From assembly GCA_031278665.1 (NCBI GenBank), contig JAITKC010000019.1, forward strand, positions 1 to 8,362: a stretch of 8,362 bases of DNA. Direction: 5' to 3'. The position numbers and the translations under genes are program-made. Source of the stretch: Bifidobacteriaceae bacterium. GTDB taxonomy: Bacteria; Actinomycetota; Actinomycetes; Actinomycetales; WQXJ01. Positions 1 to 6,885 of this stretch are shown one piece after another (position 1 is the stretch's first letter; every line of letters begins with the position of its first letter). The notes beneath the pieces were generated by a model. It had not been told where the DNA came from and searched no databases. It saw only the letters and a list, made by a program, of their open reading frames with translations.

Positions 1-171
1 TTCGTCATAGGCGGCCACGACCGCCAACGGGACCGCCATCAGCCGACCGAAGACATCAAGACCGATCCCGACGCCCCCACGCGACGCTTCCCGGACTACG
101 GCGCCGAGTTCCTCGACCACTTCAACTCCACCAACCAACACTCATTCTCCGCGCGCGACGCCGCCGCCGCG
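1..171 (+). pseudogene. Decayed inverted fragment of the neighbouring tetR gene (ligand-domain part)
   Basis: Read on the plus strand from base 1, the frame is open and from about 37 to 171 it encodes a peptide that aligns without gaps to residues 69-113 of the TetR protein encoded on the other strand (bases 534 down to 400). By hand count 103 of 135 bases and 25 of 45 residues match; shared stretches include RRF, DY, EF and RDAAAA. Replacements such as Phe to Ser and Leu to Pro in a helical domain suggest no selection on the protein. The N-terminal DNA-binding part, if present, lies left of the window (bases 1-36 match only weakly), and the C-terminal ~75 residues are missing because homology stops at the stop codon of the intact tetR. 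The frame stays open to a TAA at 301-303, but there it is simply antisense to tetR. A paralogous gene truncated by rearrangement is the likeliest reading. Confidence 0.78.
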
Positions 172-738
172 TCAGGCGGCGCGGATCGCGTCCCAGCAGG
201 CCGCCACGATCTGCGTCTTGGCCGGTTCGTCGGCCGGGAGGTCCCCGAAGTAGAAGCTGGCCGCCACGGCGACGATGACGCCGCTGACGATCCGTTGCAG
301 TAAGGCCACGTCGATGTCCTTGACCAGCCCTTGCGCCTGGCCGGCGGTCAGGATCGCCTTCGATGCCCCGAACAGGTGGCCTTGGTCGTCCGAGCCGTCG
401 GCGGCGGCGGCGTCGCGCACGAAGAACGAGTATTGGTCGGTGAAATTGAACTGGTCGAAAAACTCGACGCTGTAGTCCAAAAAGCGTCGCATCAGGGCCT
501 CGAAATCGACCTTGACCTCGCCAGTTAGCTGATAACCGCCGAGCACCCGGTCATTCATACGCCGCATCGCGTCCTGGTAGAGCGCCCGCAGCAATGTCTC
601 TTTGCCGTCGAAATAGTTGTACATGGTGCCAGACCCGACCCCGGCCTGGTCTTGAATCTTGGCCATCGTCAGCGACTGAATCCCGTCGCGCGAGACGATC
701 GCCAAGGCCGCGTCGAGAATGTCCTCCCGCTTGCCCAT
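172..738 (-). CDS. TetR/AcrR-family transcriptional regulator, probable repressor of the glycoside operon
   Basis: A 188-residue protein, normal for TetR regulators. Residues ~5-50 form the helix-turn-helix domain: ILDAALAIVSRDG, then the recognition-helix region with SGTMYNYFDGKETLL, the family's signature. The remaining ~135 residues are a helical ligand-binding and dimerisation domain whose ligand cannot be read from the sequence. The ATG at 736-738 is supported by a purine-rich Shine-Dalgarno stretch (complement of 743-754, containing GGAGGGG). The gene is divergent from the hydrolase-symporter-esterase operon, and a perfect palindrome lies just behind that operon's promoter, so local repression relieved by a sugar or glycoside is the natural inference. 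A decayed inverted copy of its central part abuts its stop codon. Family assignment is firm; target and ligand are inferred. Confidence 0.95.
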   Translation of the reverse strand: MGKREDILDAALAIVSRDGIQSLTMAKIQDQAGVGSGTMYNYFDGKETLLRALYQDAMRRMNDRVLGGYQLTGEVKVDFEALMRRFLDYSVEFFDQFNFTDQYSFFVRDAAAADGSDDQGHLFGASKAILTAGQAQGLVKDIDVALLQRIVSGVIVAVAASFYFGDLPADEPAKTQIVAACWDAIRAA

Positions 739-862
739 CAGACCCCCTCCCCTCCAACCGCGGCTTCAGATCTTTTTGGGGCCGCCGCTCGCCACCGCCC
801 GGCGGCGGCGGTCGACGCCGACACGACCGGGCGGTTCCCCAGCCTGGTCCCGAGCGTCTAAC

Positions 863-876
863 GGCTGAGTTCAGCC
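863..876. repeat. Small perfect palindrome, possible second regulator site
   Basis: GGCTGAGTTCAGCC has two 6-bp arms around a 2-bp centre, the same geometry as the 953-970 palindrome, and shares the core GTTCA with it, but the arms differ. It sits 37 bp upstream of the operon's -35 box and could serve tetR or an activator. With only 6-bp arms in high-GC DNA, chance is a serious alternative. Confidence 0.3.
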
Positions 877-912
877 TAGCGCCTGTTTTCGCCGCCTTCC
901 GGCGCCGCGGTG

Positions 913-941
913 TTGACAGGCGGGACGGGCGCGAGTAGCGT
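913..941 (+). promoter_or_regulatory. Sigma-70 type promoter of the GH3-symporter-esterase operon
   Basis: A consensus -35 box TTGACA (913-918) is followed after exactly 17 bp by TAGCGT (936-941), which keeps the key TA...T bases of a -10 box. Transcription would begin near 948, just before the palindrome, leaving a leader of about 58 bases before the hydrolase ATG. Confidence 0.75.
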
Positions 942-952
942 CGGGGCGGTTC

Positions 953-970
953 TTGGAATGTTCATTCCAA
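953..970. promoter_or_regulatory. Palindromic operator, likely bound by the adjacent TetR protein
   Basis: TTGGAATGTTCATTCCAA is a perfect inverted repeat with 8-bp arms around a TT centre. It starts 12 bp after the -10 box, so a bound dimer would cover about +5 to +23 and block transcription of the operon. Size, symmetry and place fit a TetR-family operator; that this TetR binds it is inferred from adjacency. Confidence 0.72.
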
Positions 971-993
971 AGTGCCGGCGATAGCCGCTCGAC

Positions 994-1000
994 GAGGAGG
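994..1000 (+). promoter_or_regulatory. Ribosome-binding site of the GH3 hydrolase
   Basis: GAGGAGG lies five bases before the ATG at 1006 and fixes that start. Confidence 0.85.
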
Positions 1001-1005
1001 CGCCA

Positions 1006-3375
1006 ATGGGCGAACGGGATCTGGACCAGATTCTCCAAGCGTTGACTTTGGAGGAGAAGGCGGGGTTGGGCTCGGGGTTGAACGACCATTTCACCAAGCC
1101 GGTGGAACGGCTCGGCATCGGCTCCATCGAAGTCGAGGACGGGCCGCACGGGCTGCGCCGCCAACTCGGCGACGACGCCCTGGCCCGCGGCCAGGCGACT
1201 TGTTTCCCGGCCGACGTGGCCACGGCCAGCAGTTGGAATCCGGAGGTGGCGCGGCGCGTCGGCCAGGCCATCGGCCGCGAGTGCCGGGCCGAGGGCGTCT
1301 CGGTGATCCTGGGACCGGCCATGAACATCAAGCGGACGCCGCTTAGCGGGCGGAACTTCGAGTACTTCTCGGAGGACCCGTACCTGTCCGGCAAGATGGC
1401 GGCCGCCTATGTCCGGGGCGTCCAGGGCGAAGGCGTCGGGGCCTGTCTGAAACACTTCGCGGCCAACAACCAGGAGTTCTCGCGCATGTGCGTCGACGCC
1501 AAAATCGGCCAGCGGGCGTTGCGCGAGATCTATCTGCGGGGCTTCGAGATCGCCGTCCGGGAGGCCGCCCCGATGACGATCATGGCCGCCTATAACAAAA
1601 TCAACGGCGTCTACTGCACCGAGAACAAACAGTTGTTGACCGACATCCTGCGGGGCGAATGGGGCTTCGACGGCATAGTCATGAGCGACTGGGGCGCGGT
1701 CAACCGCCGCGAGTCGGCCGTCGCGGCCGGCCTCGACCTGGAGATGCCGTCCAGTTACGGCTACGGCGACCGGCGGGTCGTCAAGGCCGTCAAACAGGGC
1801 CGCCTGGAACAGGCCGACTTGGACGCGGCGGCGCGGCGGATGCTCAAATTCGTCTTCGCCGCCCAAGACGCCCTCGCCGCGTCCCCCAAACCGGTGATCG
1901 ACGCCGACGCGCAGCACGGCATCGCGCGCCAACTGGCCGAGGAATGCGTGGTCCTGCTCCAAAACCGCGGCCCCATCCTGCCGCTGGCGACCCAGGCCGG
2001 GCCGGACGGGCCTAGACGGCTGGCGATTGTCGGCGGCCTCGCCAAACACCCCCGTTACCAGGGCGGCGGCAGCTCCAACGTCAACGTCCGGCGCTTCGAC
2101 GTGCCATTTGACGAGATCGCCGGGCGCGCCGGCGGGGCCTGGGAGGTCGCTTACGCGCCCGGTTACCCGGCCGAGGACAACGACGTCTTCTTCTCGCTCG
2201 AGCCGCCGAGTTCGCCGTCGGCGCGACCCGACCGGCAGCTTATCGCCGATGCCGTCGCCCGGGCCGAGCGGGCCGACGTCGCGATCGTCTTCGCGGGGCT
2301 GCCGGAGACCGTCGAGTCGGAGGGGTTCGACCGGGCCGACATGCGCCTGCCGGCCGGCCAGGAAGAGCTCGTGACGGCGGTTCTCAAAGCGCAGCCCAAC
2401 ACGATCGTGGTGTTGAACAACGGCTCGCCGGTCGAAATGCCCTGGGCCGACCAGGCCAAAGCCATAGTCGAGAGCTACCTGGGCGGCCAAGGCGGGGCCT
2501 TCGCCCTGGCGCGGATTTTGTTCGGGGAGGTCAGCCCCAGCGGCAAACTGGCCGAGACCATCCCGCGCCGCCTTTCCGACACGCCCGGCGTCAGGGCGCT
2601 TAGCGCCGACGCCCGCCAGACCGAATACGGCGAGGGCATCATGGTCGGATACCGCTACTACGACGCCAAAGGCGTCGAGCCGGCTTTCGCGTTCGGCCAC
2701 GGGCTCAGCTACACCACTTTCGAGTATTCGAATCTGACGATCGCGCGGCCGGCCGTCTTCGACGACGAGACGGTCGAGGCGACCGTCGACGTCGCCAACA
2801 CCGGGGGCGTGGCCGGCGCCGAAGTCGTCCAACTGTATGTGTCGTTTCCGGCCGCGCGCGTGCTCCGCCCGAAACAAGAGTTGAAGGGTTTCGCCAAAGT
2901 CTTCCTCGAACCGGGCGAGACCCGAACTGTCGCCTTCTCGCTCGGAGCCGACGCCTTCGCGCGCTGGGACGAAACGGCTGAGGCCTGGTTGGTGGACGCG
3001 GGCGACTACGAATTGCGCGCGGCCGCCTCTTCGCGCGACATCCGATTGGTCGCGACGGTCTTGGTGGCGAACCGCCAGCCCCGACACCCGGTGTTCGACT
3101 TGAACACCCCGATCGGCGAGATCGCCGTCCATCCGGGCGCCCGCGCCATGTTGGTCCAATTCGTCAAACCCTTTATCAAGACCAGTTTCCTGCGCCAACT
3201 GCCGGGCACGGCCGAGGAAATCACCGACCAACTGATAACGCGCTTCGGCGACATGCCGCTGCGCTCGTTGGCGCTGACCGGCAATCAGCTGCCGACCAAG
3301 GCGATCGAGCGCCTGACCGAAGTCCTGAACCGGGCGGCACGCGGCAAGAAGGGTCTGGGGTTGTTGTTCAAATGA
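1006..3375 (+). CDS. Glycoside hydrolase family 3, cytoplasmic beta-glucosidase-like enzyme
   Basis: A 789-residue GH3 enzyme that removes terminal sugars from small glycosides by a retaining mechanism. Order: a TIM-barrel domain with the substrate-binding VEDGPHGLR (Asp45) and KHF (Lys149-His150); the nucleophile Asp228 in MSDWGA; the alpha/beta sandwich domain (~300-530) with GGGSSNVN and ESEGFDR, where Glu439 is the probable acid/base by family analogy; a fibronectin-III-like domain (~585-685); and a ~90-residue helical C-terminal extension seen in part of the family. The gap between GGGSSNVN and ESEGFDR is too short for a PA14 insert. No signal peptide is visible, so it should act in the cytoplasm on imported substrate. 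The stop overlaps the symporter start. GH3 enzymes of this architecture include beta-glucosidases, beta-xylosidases and alpha-L-arabinopyranosidases, so the exact sugar is not determined. No catalytic residue appears lost. Confidence 0.96.
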   Translation: MGERDLDQILQALTLEEKAGLGSGLNDHFTKPVERLGIGSIEVEDGPHGLRRQLGDDALARGQATCFPADVATASSWNPEVARRVGQAIGRECRAEGVSVILGPAMNIKRTPLSGRNFEYFSEDPYLSGKMAAAYVRGVQGEGVGACLKHFAANNQEFSRMCVDAKIGQRALREIYLRGFEIAVREAAPMTIMAAYNKINGVYCTENKQLLTDILRGEWGFDGIVMSDWGAVNRRESAVAAGLDLEMPSSYGYGDRRVVKAVKQGRLEQADLDAAARRMLKFVFAAQDALAASPKPVIDADAQHGIARQLAEECVVLLQNRGPILPLATQAGPDGPRRLAIVGGLAKHPRYQGGGSSNVNVRRFDVPFDEIAGRAGGAWEVAYAPGYPAEDNDVFFSLEPPSSPSARPDRQLIADAVARAERADVAIVFAGLPETVESEGFDRADMRLPAGQEELVTAVLKAQPNTIVVLNNGSPVEMPWADQAKAIVESYLGGQGGAFALARILFGEVSPSGKLAETIPRRLSDTPGVRALSADARQTEYGEGIMVGYRYYDAKGVEPAFAFGHGLSYTTFEYSNLTIARPAVFDDETVEATVDVANTGGVAGAEVVQLYVSFPAARVLRPKQELKGFAKVFLEPGETRTVAFSLGADAFARWDETAEAWLVDAGDYELRAAASSRDIRLVATVLVANRQPRHPVFDLNTPIGEIAVHPGARAMLVQFVKPFIKTSFLRQLPGTAEEITDQLITRFGDMPLRSLALTGNQLPTKAIERLTEVLNRAARGKKGLGLLFK

Positions 3376-4772
3376 GAACCGACCAGCCGGCCGGCCGGCC
3401 CTCGCCGGCCACCGCCCCGGTGCCGCTGCGGGAGAAGATCCTCTACGGCTTCGGGGACGTCGGCAGCAATTTCGTCTGGAGTTTCGCCTCCGCCTTCTTG
3501 GTCCTCTACTACACCGACTCGGCCCTCGTCGCGGCCGGATTTGTCGGCTCGATGATGCTGTTGACCAGGGTGTTCGACGCCGCCACCGACCTGATGATGG
3601 GCCTGGTCATCGAAAAGACCCGGACCCGGTTCGGCAAAGCCAGGCCGTGGCTGGCGTTCGGCTCGGCGCCGCTGGTGGTCGCGCTGGTGGCGACGTTCAA
3701 CGTGCCCGCCAATCTGAGCGAGACGGGCAAGAACGTCTACGTCTGCGCCACCTACTTCTTTATGACCGCGATCTGTTACACGGCGGTCAACTTGTCCTAC
3801 CACGCCATGTTGGCGCGCATCACTTTGTCGCAGCACGAGCGCGCCGTCATCAGCGCCTTTCGCGTCGTCATCGCGCTGGTCGCGGTCCTCGGCCTGTCCT
3901 TCGCCACGCCGCCGCTACTCGAGGCGCTGGGCGGGTCGCGCGACCAGGCGGCCTGGACCGGCGTCAGCCTGCTCTACGCCGCCCTCGGCTTGACGTTCCT
4001 TTTGGCGTGTTTCTTCGGGACCAAGGAGAAAGTGGCGGATTTGGCCGCGCCGGGCCGGCCGGCCGGCCGAACGTCGATCCGGCCGGCGCTGAAGTTCCTG
4101 CTCAGATCCAGGTACTTCTATCTGGCCGTGTTCTTGAACGTGGTGATGACGGTTTTCAACGGCGCGATCGGCGGATACGTCTACTTCGCCCGCGACGTGT
4201 TGGGCGATGTCGACTTATTCGGCCTGTTGTCCGCTTGCACGCTGCTGCCGATAATCGTGGTCGCCCCGCTGATGCCGCCGGTCTTCAAGCGGGTCGGCAA
4301 GCGCCGCTCAATCGTGGCCGGCCTGGCGGTCTGCGTCGCCGCCGGCGCCGTCCAACTCGCCTTCCCGTATAGCGCGGCGGTCGCCGTCGTCGCCATGTCG
4401 TTGCGATCGGCCGGGCTGGGACCGCTGATGACGGCATCGGCCACCTTCCCCGGCGATATCGTCGACTACATGCAATGGCGGACCGGCGTCCGGGCCGAGG
4501 GCATTGTCGCCTCGATCGCCTCATTCGGCGCCAAACTGGGCACCGGCCTCGGCTCGGCCATGCTCGGCTGGTTCTTGGCGGCCGGCGGCTACGACGGCGC
4601 CGCCGAAACGCAGAGCCAATCGGCGGTCAACGCCGAGATCGCCGTGGTGGTGGCCGTGCCGCTGGCGGTCTGCGGGCTCGCCCTGCTCGGCATGTGTTTC
4701 TGGGACATCGACCGCTTCCGCCCCCAAATCGACCGCTTCTTGGGCCAAGAGCGGCCGGCGGCCGCCCACTGA
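3372..4772 (+). CDS. GPH-family sugar:cation symporter (major facilitator superfamily)
   Basis: A 466-residue membrane protein with about 12 hydrophobic segments, of the glycoside-pentoside-hexuronide:cation symporter family (melibiose permease MelB and xyloside permeases). The family marks are clear: an N-terminal LREKILYGFGDVGSN, the cation-site helix with FDAATDLMMG, in which Asp69 and Asp73 correspond to MelB Asp55 and Asp59, and the loop TRTRFGKARPW. MelB's Asn58 position appears to be Thr72. It would import an oligosaccharide or glycoside with Na+ or H+ across the cytoplasmic membrane. Its ATG lies inside the end of the hydrolase gene (ATGA, 3372-3375), so translation is probably coupled. 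The esterase starts 3 bases after its stop. The exact sugar cannot be predicted, but the partner hydrolase suggests a plant-derived glycoside. Confidence 0.94.
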   Translation: MRTDQPAGRPSPATAPVPLREKILYGFGDVGSNFVWSFASAFLVLYYTDSALVAAGFVGSMMLLTRVFDAATDLMMGLVIEKTRTRFGKARPWLAFGSAPLVVALVATFNVPANLSETGKNVYVCATYFFMTAICYTAVNLSYHAMLARITLSQHERAVISAFRVVIALVAVLGLSFATPPLLEALGGSRDQAAWTGVSLLYAALGLTFLLACFFGTKEKVADLAAPGRPAGRTSIRPALKFLLRSRYFYLAVFLNVVMTVFNGAIGGYVYFARDVLGDVDLFGLLSACTLLPIIVVAPLMPPVFKRVGKRRSIVAGLAVCVAAGAVQLAFPYSAAVAVVAMSLRSAGLGPLMTASATFPGDIVDYMQWRTGVRAEGIVASIASFGAKLGTGLGSAMLGWFLAAGGYDGAAETQSQSAVNAEIAVVVAVPLAVCGLALLGMCFWDIDRFRPQIDRFLGQERPAAAH

Positions 4773-4775
4773 GTT

Positions 4776-5849
4776 ATGCGTCACTCGCCGCCGGTTCACC
4801 TCGACATCGCGCCAAGCCCGCGCGAGGCGGCGGCCGAGAAGTCGGCCCGCAAGGCGATCAGCCTGGTCAGCCGGCTGCCCGGACCGCTGTTCGAGTTAGT
4901 TGTCAGACTCAGTTTGGCCAAGGCGCGCCGGGGCCGGGCCGGCTCGGGCCGCGACCCGGACGCCGGCGGCGAGTCCCCCGGGTCCGCCCCCTGCCCGATG
5001 ACGCGCGCCGAGTTTCGCTTCGACGCCGGACACGGCGAGTACCCGGTCCGCTGCCGTTGGCGGCGGGACTTGTCGCCGGGCCGCCACCCGCTTTTCTACT
5101 TCGTCCACGGCGGCGGCTTCATCGGCGGCGACTCGCTGACCAATCTGAATCTGCTCGAGCGCCTGGCGGCCGACTTGGACGTGGTGTGCGCCGCGGTCGA
5201 CTACCACCTGGCGCCCGAACTGCGCTTCCCCGGCGCCCTGGACGAGTGCGTCGCCGGGGTTCTAGGACTGGTCGCCCAGGCGGCGACCGGGCGCCTGATC
5301 GACCCGGACCGGATTGTGCTGGCCGGCGACAGCGCCGGCGGGAATCTGGCCGCCGGCGCCGCCGTGCTGCTCAAACGCCGCCACGGCATAACCCCCCGGG
5401 CCCAGGCGCTGCTCTACCCGGTCACCGAAATGGCGCGCCTGGACACGCCGAGCCACCGGTCGAAGGCGCCGGAGAACCGCGCCATGTTCCGATTCATCAA
5501 AGTCTGCCGGAAACTGTACGCCCGCGACCCCGCCGACTACCGCGACCCGCTGTTTTCCCCGCTGGCGACCACGGCGGCGGACGACCCGGACCCCACGCCG
5601 ACGCTGCTGCTGTTGGCCGGCCGCGACGCCCTGCTCGACGAAGGCCTGGCCTACGCCCGCCATCAGCGTGAACTTGGCGCCTGGGTGAGAACTGTGGTCT
5701 ACGACAACGCCCATCACGCCTTCGTCAACAACCTCGGCGACTCGGCCGTCGCCGACCACGCCGCCGCCGAAATCGCCCGCCTGATCGCCGACCCGCCTGA
5801 TCGCCGGCCCGCCCCTGCGGCTGATGGCCGCCGGCCCCCAGGGCCCTAA
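4776..5849 (+). CDS. Alpha/beta-hydrolase, HSL/family IV esterase
   Basis: A 357-residue protein of the hormone-sensitive-lipase-like (bacterial family IV) esterases. Visible marks: the oxyanion motif HGGGF (111-115), the nucleophile elbow GDSAGG with Ser186, probable acid Asp284 in GRDALLDEG, and probable catalytic His314 in DNAHHAFVN. No signal peptide is seen, so it should be cytoplasmic and hydrolyse short acyl esters of small molecules. The first ~75 residues are a variable cap region. The ATG is 3 bases after the symporter stop without a good Shine-Dalgarno, pointing to translational coupling. Its place behind a hydrolase and a permease suggests it deacylates the imported glycoside (inference). 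The last ~19 residues, rich in Pro, Arg and Ala, arise from a frame change at a 16-bp tandem duplication. Confidence 0.92.
   Translation: MRHSPPVHLDIAPSPREAAAEKSARKAISLVSRLPGPLFELVVRLSLAKARRGRAGSGRDPDAGGESPGSAPCPMTRAEFRFDAGHGEYPVRCRWRRDLSPGRHPLFYFVHGGGFIGGDSLTNLNLLERLAADLDVVCAAVDYHLAPELRFPGALDECVAGVLGLVAQAATGRLIDPDRIVLAGDSAGGNLAAGAAVLLKRRHGITPRAQALLYPVTEMARLDTPSHRSKAPENRAMFRFIKVCRKLYARDPADYRDPLFSPLATTAADDPDPTPTLLLLAGRDALLDEGLAYARHQRELGAWVRTVVYDNAHHAFVNNLGDSAVADHAAAEIARLIADPPDRRPAPAADGRRPPGP
5776..5807 (+). repeat. 16-bp tandem duplication at the esterase 3' end
   Basis: The unit CCCGCCTGATCGCCGA (5776-5791) is followed immediately by a copy differing only in its last base (5792-5807). Sixteen is not a multiple of three, so the duplication changes the reading frame and leads to the TAA at 5847. 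Without it the frame would run on to about 6363, antisense through the lipoprotein gene. Confidence 0.85.
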
Positions 5850-5880
5850 GGTCGTTGACCCGGCTGGTCCGGCTCGGCGG

Positions 5881-6777
5881 CTATTGCGCGGGAGCGCGCC
5901 AGGTGAAACCGGCCGCCCGCACAGTTTCCTCCGCCTCGGCCGCCATGGCGCGGACGAGCTGTTTGATTTCGAGCAACTCGGCCTCGTGTTCGCCAATGAA
6001 CTCCACTTGGTACTCGGCCTCGATATTCGCCAAAGTCCTGGCCGTGCCAACCTCGTCCGAACAGCGGGCCGCCTCGACCCAGGCCTTCGCCTGCGCCTCG
6101 GCCGAGGCGCCCGCCGGAATCTCCGGCTGCGGGCCGTCGGCATCCGGGTTTTGCCGATACCCGGACGCCTCGACGCACTCTTCCCAGGTCTTCATCGCCG
6201 CCGCCCACCGCTTGTCCGCCGCCGCCTCGAAGTACAACTCAATGTTCGCGCTGGCCCAAGGCTCGAATTTGGCGCCGACCGCCCCCCGGCCGACGAACTG
6301 CGTCGCGTGATCGCCGCCGCAGTCGTCCATCGCCCGGTTGTACAGCGACTTGGGATCTTTTGACGCCGCCGCGAACTCGGGCGAGTCCGGCAGCCAAGAC
6401 AAAGGCTCCTCGACCGACGGGCCCTCGATCCCATATTCGCTCACATATTCGGCGTTCCACACCCCATAGCGCCAGTCCGGCATGGCATAAGGCGGGCTGG
6501 TCAAGATTTCCGCGATCCTGTCGTCCGGCGGCAGCCAGGCCGGGTCGACCCCCGCCTCGATCACACAGGCCCGCATCTCGATTATCCGGGCCGCGTTCAG
6601 CAAATTGCTTTCCTCGGGGGCCATGGCGTACTGGTCCAGCGGCAACCAAATCTTGGCCGTCTGATAGTCGAACCGCGGCGCCGACTCGACCGGCACCGCC
6701 TGATCGCCGCCCGGCTGACAAGCGGCCGTCGCCGCCAGGACCGCCAAAACCGAACATGCCCAAACCAACGATTTCAC
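5881..6777 (-). CDS. Predicted lipoprotein of unknown function
   Basis: I do not recognise a characterised family. The GTG at 6775-6777 is preferred as start: GGGAG lies six bases before it, and it opens directly with a lipoprotein signal, VKSLVWACSVLAVLAATAAC, with Cys20 as the probable lipidated residue. The lipobox TAAC has Thr where Leu is usual. A longer frame reaching 6870 also begins with GTG but would put a charged, non-signal-like stretch in front. The mature part (~279 residues) is acidic and rich in Ala, Glu and Trp, with four spaced cysteines (71, 153, 201, 239) that could form two disulfides outside the membrane. The end (~240-298) looks helical and contains NIEAEYQVEFIGEHEAELLEI in sense, a possible coiled coil. 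It should be anchored on the outer face of the membrane. It converges with the esterase gene, 31 bases apart, and no strong terminator is seen between them. Confidence 0.78.
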   Translation of the reverse strand: MKSLVWACSVLAVLAATAACQPGGDQAVPVESAPRFDYQTAKIWLPLDQYAMAPEESNLLNAARIIEMRACVIEAGVDPAWLPPDDRIAEILTSPPYAMPDWRYGVWNAEYVSEYGIEGPSVEEPLSWLPDSPEFAAASKDPKSLYNRAMDDCGGDHATQFVGRGAVGAKFEPWASANIELYFEAAADKRWAAAMKTWEECVEASGYRQNPDADGPQPEIPAGASAEAQAKAWVEAARCSDEVGTARTLANIEAEYQVEFIGEHEAELLEIKQLVRAMAAEAEETVRAAGFTWRAPAQ

Positions 6778-6814
6778 GCGCCACTCCCAACAGTCCCCGC
6801 ACAACGGCCAATTC

Positions 6815-6840
6815 GACCGGCGCCGAACAGCGCCCCGGTC
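6815..6840. repeat. Imperfect inverted repeat upstream of the lipoprotein gene
   Basis: GACCGGCGC and GCGCCCCGGTC can pair as a 6+3 bp stem with a 2-base bulge around CGAACA. It ends 38 bases before the lipoprotein GTG. It could be a leader hairpin or a regulator site; chance is possible in such GC-rich DNA. Confidence 0.3.
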
Positions 6841-6885
6841 CCTCGCCAACAACAGTACCACGCATAACACAACACCGGTCGTCGC

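Larger units (their letters stand above)
739..1005. other. Divergent intergenic control region
   Basis: These 267 bases separate tetR from the operon. They hold the tetR ribosome-binding site (743-754), a small palindrome (863-876), the operon promoter (913-941), the probable operator (953-970) and the hydrolase Shine-Dalgarno (994-1000). No convincing -35/-10 pair for tetR was found on the minus strand. The stretch from ~780 to 840 is very G+C-rich with runs of GGCGGCGG and no evident gene. Confidence 0.7.

Noticed and set aside
37..171. Diversity-generating retroelement template/variable repeat pair
   Set aside because: The differences are mostly one transition (T to C) rather than adenine to any base, no reverse transcriptase is present, and the receiving protein is a TetR regulator rather than a C-type-lectin-like target.
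163..180. Rho-independent terminator for tetR
   Set aside because: The 6-bp GCCGCC/GGCGGC stem overlaps the stop codon and has no following U-run on either strand.
766..780. AGATCTTTTTGGGG as a terminator T-tract
   Set aside because: It lacks a stem directly before it and lies upstream of the genes it could serve.
871..3231. A 786-codon open frame on the minus strand, antisense to the GH3 gene
   Set aside because: It mirrors the codon phase of the hydrolase gene in GC-rich DNA, is rich in Arg, Gly, Asp and Val without domain motifs, and the opposite strand has intact GH3 catalytic motifs.
4475..5671. Long overlapping plus-strand frame across the symporter/esterase junction
   Set aside because: Arg/Pro/Gly-rich out-of-frame shadow; both real genes have complete family motifs.
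5850..5880. Bidirectional terminator between the esterase and lipoprotein genes
   Set aside because: No stem of useful length and no T-tract is seen in the 31-bp convergent gap.
5262..6143. Long minus-strand frame overlapping the esterase end and the lipoprotein
   Set aside because: Antisense shadow with low-complexity Arg/Gly composition and no start context or motifs.
6778..6870. N-terminal extension of the lipoprotein to the GTG at 6870
   Set aside because: It would bury a well-formed lipoprotein signal and its Shine-Dalgarno behind 31 unrelated residues.
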